From assembly GCF_028640845.1 (NCBI RefSeq), contig NC_080546.1, forward strand, positions 69,469,205 through 69,533,204: a stretch of DNA of 64,000 nucleotides. Direction: 5' to 3'. Shown piece after piece: positions 9,021 to 21,389 of the stretch (positions are counted from its first letter, which is position 1; the number at the start of each line of letters is the position of its first letter). Position numbers and translations under genes: made by a program. This DNA comes from Ahaetulla prasina (Eukaryota; Chordata; Lepidosauria; Squamata; Colubridae). The notes under the pieces were generated by a model that saw only the letters and a list, made by a program, of their open reading frames with translations, ran no database searches and had not been told where the DNA came from.

Positions 9021-11990
9021 GCTGTAATAGAATTTATACAGTCTAAAATGTTACTTGCCTAGATTTTTTTTATTAAGAGCATTTAAAATTCTGTTTATAG
9101 AAATAGTATTTATCTTAATATGTATTTAGTTAATTAAGGATATAACAGATTCATTTACACAGCTCAGCTAAAACAACTACTGTTATATCTTTTGATTGGA
9201 AAATTTCAAGTGTTTTGTATTCTGATGGATCAAAATCTGAAATTGTAGAATGCTGGATTCTTTCTAATGCTCTATGTAGGATGTATTCTATACATGTTTT
9301 GTATTTTATAATATATTTTAAAAATCTCACACATGTGCTTATAATATGATGTAACATCTCTCTCTTTCTCTCTCCATATACTGTATCTCCATCTCTCTTT
9401 GAGACCTCTTTACTGCCAAGCAGGCAACAGTTAATTTATGTCTTTCACCTTGGGAAAAAAAGCATCTTTTTCTGAACATATTTTTTTTACTTCTTTTTAT
9501 TGCTTAATAGCTGCAACAAATAACAGAAAGGATGGATTCTGTGTCTATTTTAATTGCTTTGGTTTTTAAAGTTACTTAATTTTACTTGCTGATGTGCTTC
9601 AAGTTTCCATGGCTGGGAGATTTTTTTTTCTTTAAAGCCAATCATAGATACTGTAAACAGCAAGAACACAAAATAGCAAATTTGAAATGGCATAGTTTTT
9701 TAATAATCTGAATGTTGGAAATAAAAACAAGGACACCTTTCTTCAGAGGAAAGCTTAAAAATATATTAAAAAAGCATAAACTAACAATAAAGAGAAAAGA
9801 TAGAGAGTAAGGAGAAAATAGGGATGGAAATGCAAAAAGGTATAAAGAGAAAGAAAGGAAAACAAAGATATATACAACGAATGACTTCCAACTTCTGCCA
9901 AGAATATGAGGAACACTTACATTCGATTCTTAATAAATCTATTTTCATGGCCACAGTATAATATTAAACTGTTATCATATATAATGGCTGCAAAATAGCA
10001 TCATTCTTGGAAGCAGTAAATAATAAATATCCAATTAAAAGATAAGTAAACAAGATTAACCTAGGCTTCATTAAAATAAATAGAATCTAATGCTTTGATG
10101 TATTATTGAGGAGAAAGAATTAACTAACGTATTACTCTATCCTTTGAGACATCACATCACAGTAGATTGCAGAAAAATATCAGTAATTCTATGAGGAAGA
10201 AGATAATATTTCAAACTATTTAATTTCTGTAGTTCACCAATTAAAATATATTTCTGACATGCCAGATATTATTATTAGATTTCGGTACCTTACTTTTTAA
10301 ACTTTTTTTGCATGCCTTCAAGGAAGTAACACATGATGCTAACTGAGCCAGGTGAAATGCTGGAGAAGAACAGAGTGAACCCTGTCCTGTCATTTATCTA
10401 GTCTGGCAATATCAGATATGAGTGCAGTTGCTTCAATTTTATGTCCAATTCCATAATAAGCAGTAATTCTTCCATCAAGCTTCCTGCTTTCCCTGCTTTT
10501 TGTTCAGTTTCCATTTGATATTGTAGTATTTATGCTGTAGTGTTTCAAAATCTTTTGTCTTCCTTCCCTGTTATGAACATAAATAATCCATGCAAATGCT
10601 TGCTAATCATAAAATATTTCACACATATGCTTTTTATCTCCATATTTAGTGACTAATCATCATTATATTTATGCTAGTGTACTCAAAATCAATTCTGCAA
10701 GAGAAATTATGATACCAAGAATCATAAGCTCAGAGAACATAAATATTGTTTGACAATTATCAATGTACTAATCCATCTGTTTCTTCCAATCTGCTTTTAC
10801 GATTTATTGCAGTAATTCTATTAGGAAGTTTCTGCATTGTTAGTCTTTTACTATGTATTGGCTGTTATTTGAGGCAACATATGCATTTTCTATATGAAAG
10901 AGAAATGAAGGTTGTTTAATGTAAGGTTTATGGAAATAAAAAGCAGTTTCTATTCTTAAGATGATCATATTATTATGGTTACATATTATTATGCATAAAA
11001 CATTATCAGACATCTTATGTACTTATATGCCTAAATATTGCAGATGTTTAAATTAGGAATGAAAAGGCTTTCACAGAAAAAAATCAGATGCCCTATTTTA
11101 TCAGACTTAGGGCAAATTTTTTGGTCCTGGCTCTGATTTATTTTGGAAGCATGTCTCATATCTATCCAATATGTAAAAAAGGACCATTATATAAACCAGA
11201 AAGCAGCAAATTGCTTTAAAAACATTGCTTTAACAACATCCAAGGAAAAAACATATGTTAAAGGAAGTTACAGTATATGATTGCCAGTATGCTTTGATCT
11301 GTAAAAAAATTTAACTTGAAAACATTCGGATTTTTTAAAATCTGGTCCTTTCTTATGTATCCTTTCTAGAAGTCCTGGTTTTTGGTTTTTGGTTTTTGTT
11401 GTTGTTTGGATAATTTCACTTGTGTCAGAACACTGAAAGTAGTTGTGTTTGCATGATACAGATTCCTAAACCTTCAGAGCATAGGATTTCATATATACTA
11501 TAGTACTCTTTTATCTTTCCAAGTTTATAATAGCAAGAACAGGAAAAAAATAAAATTCTGTTTCAAGTTGCATCTGGGTGGAATCTCCAAATGATGCAGT
11601 TCTGCAAAACATCTTTTCTATGTTTATCCATAAGTAAAACATTTCATGTGTGAGTAAGTAGTGAAACCTTTCGAATTATCTTCATATTATTACTTAAAAA
11701 CAATAAAATTATATGTGGGTGAATCAGATTCATCATGTGTTCACATATAATCCTATGGAAACATAATGCATATGTAAACAGAATTTATATTTCTATGAAG
11801 TACTGATTATTTATCCATATGTCAAATATCTCAAACTAATAAATGCAGTATAGATGTATTGTAGGAAATAATATATCAGTTTAAATTAATTTGATATTTA
11901 AATCTGTATTAGATATAAATGAATAAAGATGATAAGGTTAGGGGGAAAGTAGAATGGAGTTGTTACTGTCATGCAGAAGACTCAAATGGT
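9021..11990. other. AT-rich intergenic DNA
   Basis: Downstream of GUCY1B1. Both strands lack long frames and I recognise no repeat family, only poly-A/T runs and a short CTCTCT run near 9358. Old, unrecognisable repeats are likely. Confidence 0.5.
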
Positions 11991-12299
11991 TTCCTGATTT
12001 TTTGATTGTGAAACTTTGTGAAGTTGCATTCTAGGGATCAGTTGGGATTGTAGTTACTGTACTAGCCCTCCTGCCTGAGCTGTGCAATTGCTTCCCATGG
12101 CAAAGCTTGTAGTAGTGAAGTTTCCTAGACTCGGGCACTCCGCCACATGGAATCTGAAATGGCTCAAAAGTGACTCAAAGGTTCATGGCCACCATGAGCT
12201 TAACCTAGATCATCAAGGACCCAAGATGTACTGATAGTCACATGCTGGAGCTGGCTTTTTTGTGCTCAGAAGACTCTTGCAGCTTTCTGTTTAGGGACC

Positions 12300-12560
12300 T
12301 TATGGATCACCACTCCTGCCCTCCCGAATAACATTCCTCCTGAGATCCATTTAGTCCTGACACTGCTGTCCTTCAGGAAAATGCTTGACTTTTCCAGCAG
12401 GCCCTGGATCAAGGCAACTGATCAACTGCTTGAATGACTTCTATTTAAATATTGTGTATTCTCCAATTGCTGACATTGTTGTATTTGATCTTGTGTTGTA
12501 TTGTTTTGTTTAAAGATGCTTTTAATCTACTGTACATTGTCTTGAGTCATTTCAGATAGC
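12300..12560 (+). mobile_element. Old L2-like LINE 3' end
   Basis: The passage TTTTAATCTACTGTACATTGTCTTGAGTCATTT-like wording (12505-12555) is the decayed version of the 3' end seen in the young L2 copies (CGCCCTGAGTCC...). It leads into a TGTA-type microsatellite, as L2 tails often do. There is no coding remnant. Confidence 0.5.
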
Positions 12561-12561
12561 T

Positions 12562-12623
12562 GTATGTATGTATGTATGTATGTGATTTTGTGTGTGGGCA
12601 TGTGTATATGTGTGTGTATGTGT

Positions 12624-12672
<49 letters not shown>

Positions 12673-12735
12673 GATAGATAGATAGATATAGATAGATATA
12701 TATAAAGATTAGATACAGTATCTAAGGGCAAGCTG

Positions 12736-12784
<49 letters not shown>

Positions 12785-12910
12785 AGACACACACAGAGAC
12801 AAATATATAAACGTCATGAATAAAATGTGTTAGTATTTAGCATGTGTATATATGTATACAGTATGTACGTATGTATATCTACACACACACATTCATGCAC
12901 ATACACAGAG
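12562..12910. repeat. Compound microsatellite cluster
   Basis: (TGTA)n at 12562-12582, (TG)n about 12589-12664, (GATA)n 12671-12700, (AC)n 12739-12776 with interrupted CA repeats to 12800, then more TGTA/CACA tracts to about 12910. The apparent frame full of His-Thr on one strand and Cys-Val on the other is purely repeat translation. Confidence 0.95.
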
Positions 12911-13224
12911 TGTGTGCACATACACACTGAACATATGTATAAATGTTACATTAATGTGCACAAGAAAGATTTTTGATGTATGGATTTTCCCCATAGATTT
13001 TTTGCAAGATATTCTTTTTTTCTCCTTTATGTTGGTAAAAAATTATAAGTTAATTTTCTGAAAAGATATAATAAATACACTTTATTCTTAATATTATATA
13101 TACAACCTGCTTAATTTTTTTAAAAAAATCAAAAAAACATGTTTAAGCAGAATATGCGCTATTTCTAATGGTAGACCTGATAATTGAGCTGAACTTTCTA
13201 AACACATGAAATTAAGGATCAGGT

Positions 13225-13640
13225 ACTTGAATTATATGGGCAGTATCTAATCCTGAACAGCATTCCTATAGATATCATTTTGCAATAATCCAAACAGGAG
13301 GTGACTAGAGCATTTGTGACCTTCAGCAGAACTCCTCCCAACCCAGGAATGCAGGGTGCAGTTGACACACAATATGAAGTTGTGCAAAGACACCTGTGGC
13401 CATAGCTACCCCCTGCACTTTAAGCAGAATTAGCGAGTCCAAGAGAAATCTGATTGTGCATTGAATCTGAGTGTAATCCTGTTGTGATTCATATCTATCC
13501 AATTTCAGGATCCATGGGTCCAATATCCACAGCTATTCAGTCTTGGTGGGGTTAAGCTGAAAATCTTTTTTTTCCATACAGTCTTCACAGCCTCTATCAT
13601 CACTTCAGCATAACACAGATTTTGAAACAGACCAATTGTC
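13225..13640 (-). mobile_element. Old degenerate L2 LINE fragment
   Basis: On the minus strand the translation contains LNPTKTE near 13555. It then shows a decayed version of the L2 RT C-terminal segment (FLLDSLILLKVQGVAMATGVFAQLH...) at 13323-13523. The same positions in the young copy read GVLLDGRLSFEDHL...RAFYQVRL. Many substitutions show that this is an ancient subfamily. Confidence 0.65.
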
Positions 13641-13959
13641 ATTCACCTATTCAAGACCTATTGATTCTGAACTTAATATATTTTGTTTCTGGACTTTAGT
13701 AAAACTGATTTCTTAATCTTTGTGTATATTTACTGCAGCTTCCTATAGTGGTTCATGGAATGTCAAAACAATCTTAAAAACATTCAACATTAAACATCTA
13801 TTGTATATACCATAGCAATACTACTATGGAAATTGTCTCAAACTCTGCATCTCGGATGCATTTCTTCAAAGACTAGTTTTTTTATAGTCCTTCAGAAGTA
13901 CAGTAAGGTAGAAGAGGATCCAGTATCTAAGGGCAAGCTGTTTTACAGAATCCCTCATT

Positions 13960-15600
13960 AGAAAGGCCAAAGTTCTACTGTGCTACATTGAATAATGTGA
14001 TAGCTGCATCTAAATGAACAAGCAAAAATCTTTTGGCATTGATATAAACACTATGGTAGGCAGGAGAGTTGGGAGAAATGTTGGATTTTATGTAAGATGC
14101 TAAGTAAATTCAGCCACTGACAATAAGATCTACCACATAGCCATTTCTTTCAAACACAATAGCCCTTGACTTACCCTGGAATCCTTAACATTATCAAAAT
14201 CATCTGACTTTGCAGCTGCACCTGTGTTTGATTAGCCTCAAGTGACTCTTGACTTTTTGTTTCCTGAACTGACATTCCAGATTCTACTGGAGCTTCTTCC
14301 TTGACATCTGAGTCATAGCATCAAGTCATGTTCTGCTTGCAACAAAGGACAAAATGATTTTTTCCCCTCCATTTCATCTACCAAGACCAATCATACTGCC
14401 TAAATCTGAGATAGCATCTACCACCATTTCTTAGGGCAGAGGCTATCTGAAATGTTTCAAGAGAAACTATGTAGTACATTCACCTCTCCCATCTACTCCA
14501 CCAACAGTTTTCCCAGTTGGCTGCTTCTTCCAGTCTTGAAATGCTGCACTGCAGGAGCAATTATGACAGCTTGCAACATAAGTGGAGAGTAACTTGTAGA
14601 AATGTAATGATAGAGCACCTGGTTTTGCCTGGCTTTTCCTCTTTAGGAATTCTTATTTATGATGCATTAAATGAAGAGGACCAGAACAATATATGCCCCT
14701 TGAGGGAGATCTTGGGAGGAATTATTGGATGCAAATGCCAGTGTCCCTGCTACTGACCCACGTCTAGCAGCTGTTGACCGAAAAGGCAAATTCACATTGC
14801 ACAGTAGTACAATAGGCCTAAATTGGATGCACAATAGAAAGTGCAAGTGCAAGAGGAGTTACTGTTGATTTGCTTTCCCAAACAAAGTCTTTCAATTTGG
14901 ATAGATGTGGAAAAATAGAATCAGTAGAGAAAATGGAAGGGTGCTATATCTCAAGCTAAAATCTAAAATTCATCAGTTGCAATTAGAACTGAAAGGCAGT
15001 TTGGATTATTCTAATATACAGTATTATTTATAAATATAAATAATAAGAGACTAGGTCTCTTCTAACTCTGTTATTCTGTTAAAAGCTGTATCTGCATATG
15101 GTGGAAGTAGCAGTCAACTGTTTGACTAACGTTCTCTAGTAGTTGCTATGATATAAGATATTTTCATTCATGCCAAAAAGGGCAAATGGAGAGTGGGGAG
15201 TAGTAGAATGGGTCAGAATATTGACAGTTGGTGCTTCTTAGGGAAGACATGTTTATACTGTCAGCAAGCAACAATTGTCCAACTTGCAGGCTTAAAACCT
15301 ATGCAAAGGCTTGAGACAATTCTAGATAAGAAGGTGCTGAGGCACAAACACTTGAGATCGAATAAAAGAGTACATGGATTGAAATTAGGCAATCAGTTTT
15401 TGATTTAAAATTTGGGGCACTATTCTTGAAACAAAATATTGGAGACTAGAATCTCTTCAGATAGCTAAACTAATATGAAAACAGATCCTGGCATGTAAAA
15501 TAAAATAAAAGTAAAATAATAAAATAAATATAAAGTAAAGTAAAGTAAAAAGAAATATAATCTGAATACAGATCCTTTAGGCTCTATATTATAATGTATT
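13960..15600. other. Intergenic DNA without recognised features
   Basis: The longest frames are under 80 codons, with no family resemblance. A run of AAATA/AAAGTA simple sequence occurs at 15500-15550. Confidence 0.5.
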
Positions 15601-15619
15601 TTGGTCTTTTTTGTTTTCT

Positions 15620-16070
15620 TCTGTCATGACCCAGGAATTGGATAATGACTTTGAATGTGAAGAAGCTGCTCCAGCAGAACCTGTGGAATGTCAGTTTTAG
15701 GAGACATAAAGTCACAAATCACATGAGTCTGATCAAACATAGGTACCACCTGAGCTGCTAAAGAAGTCAGAGGGTGATGACACAAGGCCTACAAGGCCCT
15801 GCATCCAGCAAACAGAGAGGAGAGCAGAGAAGAGGTCTTCTATAGTCTCCTCCCTTGATTAATGTTCTCTGGTTACAATCTTATTTAAGAGACAGCCCTA
15901 GCCCATAATCCCTTGTTGGGAACAACCATCTGATCTTTGGCTGTTAAATGATGTTTGTGTGGCTTCTGCTATGAAAATTTTGATCTATGGACTATCTCAC
16001 CTTACTCTTGGACTGAATTTGGACTATGCACTCTTTTTAAATAAAATCATTTAGGTAGGCTTTTGTCAGA
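15620..16070 (+). repeat. Possible solo LTR
   Basis: It opens TGTCATGACCCAGG, has CTTATTTAAGAGA in the middle (15880) as a TATA-like box and AAATAAAATC at about 16040 as a possible polyadenylation signal, in the order expected of an LTR. I could not define a CA end or a target duplication, so the call is tentative. Confidence 0.35.
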
Positions 16071-16606
16071 GACTGTTTTGTTTTACATCTTATCTACTGT
16101 TATTTCTTCAGCCATGAGTCAATTCTAATCTAAAACTAATGCAATAAAAATATTATTACAATACATTACAGAGAAATATTACAATATATACATTATAATA
16201 AATATTTATAAATATTGGTACAATAAAATTAGTACAATAAATATTATTTTATACAAATGTAAGGAAACAAAAATATGTCTTCTAGCAGGCTGCACCCAAA
16301 TTAACACCAGACAAACAATGAAACAGAAAACATTAATCAAGGAATTATCAAGGAGCAAATCACACCCCATCAACACTGCCATGGCAAGCTACTGTATATA
16401 AACGAGTAAACCACACATTCACTAGCATGATAATGTTACCTGTTTAGGTAATGAAACATCTGCAAGCTAACAACTAAGCTCAAGGAGAGCCAAGGACGCC
16501 ATAATGGATCCTTCTGTTGAGGTATCTGGAACATCTATTTTGGTTGTCTGTTTGAATTTTGGGAGGGAAGCACTTGGTGTGCCATGCCTGAATTAATGGG
16601 AATTTG

Positions 16607-16835
16607 GGCGACAGTTTGGTATAGTGATTAAGGTGTTAGGCTAGAAACCAGGAGCTGTAAATTTTAGTCTTGCTTTAGACACAAAGCCAGCTGGCCTTTT
16701 GCCAGTCATTCTTTCTCAACCTAGGAAGAAGAAATGGGAAATCACTCCTGAAATCTTGGCAATAAAAATGCAAGGACTGTTCCAGGAGGTTGACAATGTC
16801 TACTACCTTAGATAGTGGACACTGATTTAAACATA
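16607..16835 (+). mobile_element. tRNA-derived SINE
   Basis: The head GTTTGGTATAGTGATTAAGG resembles an RNA polymerase III A box (TGGTATAGTGATTAAGG). It is followed by a weak B box and the body phrase AAATGGGAAATCACTCCTGAAA, typical of a squamate/amniote tRNA SINE. It is divergent, and no clear flanking duplication was found. Confidence 0.65.
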
Positions 16836-17475
16836 CACACTCACAGAAAGAGAGACAGAGTGAGTGAGTAACTAAGGTAAGAAAAACCATTGACCATAAT
16901 GGATTCTGTGAATCTTCAAATGCTGTGTCTATTCAAGAGTTTCAATATATAATTCATTCATTTTGTCTATACTGTTTGTTTACGCAACTGAATTTCAGAG
17001 AATCCTGAATTGGTCAGTTGTTATCAACAAAAGAAAACTGTTTTGTTCTCACACCATTACTAACTTGACTAGATTGTTTGCAGACCCTTCTATAAAAGAA
17101 TAGCGATTACAATTCTTATTTCAAATAACAATTCTGCTATTGTTTATATCAGCCTTCTTTCCAGATGTTTGGGAATTCTCAGAGTTGGGAAGAATGCCAA
17201 GCATCAGATACTGATGTTGCTTCATCAGTATCTGCAAGTGGGAGGAGTGAACATCTCTCTCTCTGCCTCATGGTAGAGCCCTTTCCAGTAAGAATGGATA
17301 GAAGTAGTATCTTCATCTTTCCACACTGTGTGAGCTTCCAAAAATTTTCTGCCATTTTACTTTGCTAAACTAAAGTGGTGGACACATTTCTGTAGGTTGG
17401 ATTACAATTTAACAAGATACAGTAATTATTTTCTAAACCGAATTTAGCACTTAAAAGCTATGATATGTGCTTGTT

Positions 17476-18567
17476 CAGGGGTCCCCAACCTTTTGGACTT
17501 CAGGGACCCCCAAGTTCATAATTTTAAATCCCACGAACCACTAATGCGAATCCACGGTGCTGCTTGCTGAAGCGCCTGGACTCCCAGTGACAGGATGGGG
17601 TCCTTCAGGCACTCTCCCTCCTCTCTCTCTCTCTCTCTGTCCCCTCTCTCTCTCATCTTTCTCTCTCTCTCCCCCACTCTCTCTCTCTCTGATTCTCTCT
17701 CATTCTGTCTCTCATTCTTTTTCTTTCTCTGTCATTCTCTCATTCTGATTCTGTCTCATTCTCACTCTCTGATTCTCTCTCTGATTCTCTGTCTCTTTCT
17801 CTCTGATTCTCTTTTTCATTCTCTTTCATTCTGTCTCTTTTTCTCTATTTCATTTTGTGCGGCATCATCATTCTGCCTTGGTATATTTGTGCCAGCCAGT
17901 GGTGCAAAGCTGTCCTCATCTCCTGCCACTTGGGACTTGGAGTGGTAAACGGCATCCGGTCTGGGGAGCAACCAGATTTTGCTCTCCGTTGCGGATGCCA
18001 GATCCGCCCCCTGCAAGCTCTCATCTCTCGAGGAGCCTGGCCGAAGTTTCCCGCACCACTACAGCAAGCGCTCCTTGAGAGACGAGCTTTCAGGGAGCCG
18101 ATCTGCGTCCGCAATGGAGAGCAAAATCTGGCTGCTCCCTGGACCAGACACCATTTACAAATCCGAGTTCCATGTGGCAGGAAATAAGGGCTGCTTTGCG
18201 CCGCCGGCTAATACAAATATACCGAGACAGAATGCTGATGCTATGCAACTACAAGTAGTGCTTCGCTCCCACAGCTTCCAGCCCCTCCCCCGCCATGGCA
18301 ACAGCACCATTATTTCATTCCGGCTGCTCTCCTTTTTGTGTATTGCACCACCTGCAAAGTTGCACATTGCACGTGCCACCCCAGGGCAGAGATTTCTAGC
18401 CCCATCACGGCCAGTCCCATATTCCACAGCTGTAGTAGTCACAGTCACAGGACTGGCCCATTGGTCATCCCCGAACAGCTCCTCCACTAGGGTACACCAG
18501 CAAAAATACGAAGATTTCTCCACGGACCACCAAAATTTTCTTGCGGACCACCGGTTGGTGATTGCTG
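17476..18567. mobile_element. Non-autonomous foldback hAT element, 1.09 kb
   Basis: The ends are CAGGGGTCCCCAACCTTTTGG and the inverted GGTTGGTGATTGCTG, of hAT/Charlie type. The flanks TGCTTGTT (17468-17475) and TGCTAGTT (18568-18575) form an 8-bp duplication with one mismatch. Inside are a CT-rich tract (17616-17860) and a large inverted repeat (17862-18004 with 18100-18241). The frames of up to 206 codons are not transposase-like. Confidence 0.85.
17616..17860. repeat. CT-rich simple repeat
   Basis: Irregular CTCTCT/ATTCT repeats. The Ser/Leu-rich frame across it is a repeat artefact. Confidence 0.9.
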
Positions 18568-19189
18568 TGCTAGTTGGCTTAAATATATTGTATATATAGA
18601 TAATTACAAATAATATTTTAAGATATATTAACAGTTTGCAGTGTTAAACACACCAACACCCATGGTAGATAAGATTTGCATTACATCTGGTTCAGTTTCT
18701 TATTTCCACAATGACCAGTTAGTGCCTTTTGAGAACCTTGTAAAAAGACAGTTGGTTTTTCTTCTTTTGCTTCATATTAGAAACATACTGTCTCAATTAT
18801 ATTTCCTTTGAACTATTATGATCCTGTCTTCCTTCCTGAGTTTGTATAAATTCTTTTAACTCACCTAAGGTAGTGGCAATTGCCTTATCTTCAAAAACCA
18901 ATTTCCAGACAGTTTGCAAACTGACCAACAGACTGAACTATTTACATATAAAACCTTTCCACAATAAAATATAATTTATTTTTATTTATTTTTATTTATT
19001 TTATTTATTCGCATTTTTATACCGCCCTATCTCCCAAGGGACTCGGGGCGGTTTACAGCCTGATAAAAAACATACATATAAATACAGAATAAAACATCAA
19101 TTAAAAAACTTATTAAATAAGGCCGAATATTTAAAATAGCAATAAAAGTACTAAAACCCCAATTAAAACCAAATTCAAAATTTAAAATT

Positions 19190-20752
19190 CTAGTCCAGTC
19201 CTGCGCAAATAAACAGATGTGTCTTAAGCTCGCGGCGGAAGGTTCGAAGGTCAGGAAGTTGGCGAAGTCCTGGGGGAAGTTCGTTCCAGAGGGTGGGAGC
19301 CCCCACAGAAAAGGCCCTTCCCCTGGGTGTCGCCAGTCGGCACTGCCTGGCCGACGGCACCCTGAGGAGTCCTTCTCTGTGAGAGCGCACGGGTCGGTGA
19401 GAGGCAATCGGTGGCAGCAGACGGTCCCATAAATAACCTGGCCCTATGCCATGGAGTGCTTTGAAGATAGTTACCAAAACCTTGAAGCGCACCCGGAAGG
19501 CCACAGGTAGCCAGTGCAGTCTGCGCAGGAGAGGTGTCACATGGGAACCACGAGGGGCTCCCTCTATCACCTGCGCAGCCGCATTCTGGACCAACTGGAG
19601 CCTCTGGGTGCTCCTCAAGGGGAGCCCCATGTAGAGAGCATTGCAGTAATCCAGACGAGATGTCACGAGAGCATGAGTGACCGTGCATAGGGCATCCCGG
19701 TCTAGAAAGGGGTGCAACTGGCGAACCAGGCGCACCTGGTAAAAAGCTCTCCTGGAGACGGCCGTCAAATGGTCTTCAAAGGACAGCCGTCCATCCAGGA
19801 GAACGCCCAAGTTGCGCACCCTCTCCATTGGGGCCAATGACTCGCCCTCAACAGTCAGCCGCGGCTGCAGCTGACTGTACCAGGATGCCGGCATCCACAG
19901 CCACTCTGTCTTGGAGGGATTGAGCTTGAGCCTGTTTCTCCCCATCCAGACCCGTACGGCTTCCAGACACCGGGACAGCACTTCGATAGCTTCGTTGGGG
20001 TGGCCTGGTGTGGAAAAGTACAGCTGAATGTCATCAGCGTACAGCTGGTACCTCACACCGAAACCACTGATGATCTCACCCAGCGGCTTCATATAGATGT
20101 TGAACAAGAGGGGCGAGAGAATCGACCCCTGTGGCACCCCACAAGTGAGGCGCCTCAGGGCCGACCTCTGCCCTCCTGTCAACACCGTCTGCGACCGATC
20201 AGAGAGATAGGAGGAGAACCACCGATAAACGGTGCCTCCCACTCCCAATCCCCCTAACCGGTGCAGCAAGATACCATGGTCGATGGTATCAAAAGCTGCT
20301 GAGAGATCTAATAGGACCAGGGCAGAGGAATAACCCCTATCCCTGGCCCTCCAAAGATCATCCACCAACGTGACCAAAGCCGTCTCAGTGCTGTATCTGG
20401 GCCGAAAGCCGGACTGGAACGGGTCTAGATAGACAGTTTCATCCAGGTACCAGGGTAATTGACATGCCACCATGCTCTCTACAACCTTCCCCGCAAATCG
20501 AAGGTTGGAGACCGGACGATAATTACCTAATACAGCTGGGTCCAGGGAAGGCTTCTTGAGGAGAGGTCTCACCACCGCCTCTTTCAAGGCAGCCGGAAAG
20601 ACCCCCTCCAACAGAGAAGCATTCGTAATCCCCTGGAGCCAGCCTCGTGTCACCTCCTGCGTGGCCAGTACCAACCAGGAGGGGCACGGGTCCAGTAAAC
20701 ATGTGGTGGCATTTAACCTACCCAGCAACCTGTCCATGTCCTCGGGAGCCAC
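19190..20752 (-). CDS. L2 reverse transcriptase (520-codon frame)
   Basis: The protein carries the ordered RT blocks of L2-type LINEs: YRPVSNL near residue 79, FQSGFRP near 112, LDLSAAFDTIDHG near 150, GVPQGSILSPLLF near 205 and the catalytic LYADDIQLY near 237. A C-terminal domain with ALVTSRLDYCNALYMG and GAPTLWNELPPGLRQL follows. All three catalytic aspartates (AAFD and YADD) are present. The frame is open for 520 codons, unusually long for this window. The Met is not the native start: upstream coding continues in another frame at 20718-21290, so a frameshift separates it from the endonuclease part. Confidence 0.88.
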   Translation of the reverse strand: MAPEDMDRLLGRLNATTCLLDPCPSWLVLATQEVTRGWLQGITNASLLEGVFPAALKEAVVRPLLKKPSLDPAVLGNYRPVSNLRFAGKVVESMVACQLPWYLDETVYLDPFQSGFRPRYSTETALVTLVDDLWRARDRGYSSALVLLDLSAAFDTIDHGILLHRLGGLGVGGTVYRWFSSYLSDRSQTVLTGGQRSALRRLTCGVPQGSILSPLLFNIYMKPLGEIISGFGVRYQLYADDIQLYFSTPGHPNEAIEVLSRCLEAVRVWMGRNRLKLNPSKTEWLWMPASWYSQLQPRLTVEGESLAPMERVRNLGVLLDGRLSFEDHLTAVSRRAFYQVRLVRQLHPFLDRDALCTVTHALVTSRLDYCNALYMGLPLRSTQRLQLVQNAAAQVIEGAPRGSHVTPLLRRLHWLPVAFRVRFKVLVTIFKALHGIGPGYLWDRLLPPIASHRPVRSHREGLLRVPSARQCRLATPRGRAFSVGAPTLWNELPPGLRQLPDLRTFRRELKTHLFICAGLD

Positions 20753-21290
20753 TCATCCCAAACAATCTCAACAAGACAGCTCTCTGACATCTCACCTGGA
20801 TCCACCCAATTTTGATCCAGACCATCCCGAAGCTGAACGATTTTATCGTATAGATAACCACTAAACTCCTCGGCACGTCCCTGTAATGGGTCATCCCGCT
20901 CTGTTGAAGGAGAGAGCGAGTCACCCGAAACAGGGCAGCCGGGCGGTTATCTGCCGACGCAATGAGGGAGGAGACATAACAACGTCTCGCTTCCCTCAGT
21001 GCCACTAGGTAGGTCCTATTATAAGACCTAACTAGTGTCCGATCAGCCTCCGAACGACTGGATCTCCAGGAACTCTCTAGGCGTCTTCTCCGGCGTTTCA
21101 TCCCCCTCAGCTCCTCGAAGAACCAAGGAGCTGGTTGAGACCTACGCCGGGTCAGAGGCCGCAAAGGCACGACATGGTCTAAAGCCCCCGTCGCAGCCTG
21201 TTCCCAAGCCGCGACTAGTTCCTCAGCCGTGCCGTGAGCCAGACCCTCAGGAAATGGCCCAAGCTCCGTCTGGAACCTCTCCGGGTCCAT
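20718..21290 (-). pseudogene. L2 ORF2 linker region, frameshifted
   Basis: The minus-strand frame contains an Arg-rich stretch (PLTRRRSQPAPWF, ELRGMKRRRRRLESSW) typical of the segment between endonuclease and RT in L2/CR1 ORF2. It lies between the 21390-22061 endonuclease frame and the RT frame, and overlaps the RT frame by a few codons in a different phase. Confidence 0.75.
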
Positions 21291-21389
21291 CAGGCGCCTG
21301 GGACGGAACCAACGTACTGCGGTGTTGAGTGGCGGTCAGAAAGTCCAGGTGAAGGAGAGAGTGATCTGACCATGACAAAGGTTCAGTGA

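Noticed and set aside
12552..12794. 80-codon minus-strand frame of Cys-Val and His-Thr runs
   Set aside because: It is the translation of TG/AC/GATA microsatellites, with no unique protein sequence.
17595..18599. Frames of 117 and 206 codons, Ser/Leu-rich and others
   Set aside because: They lie inside a non-autonomous hAT element, across a CT-repeat and both arms of an inverted repeat; matching pieces on opposite strands show they are not a protein gene.
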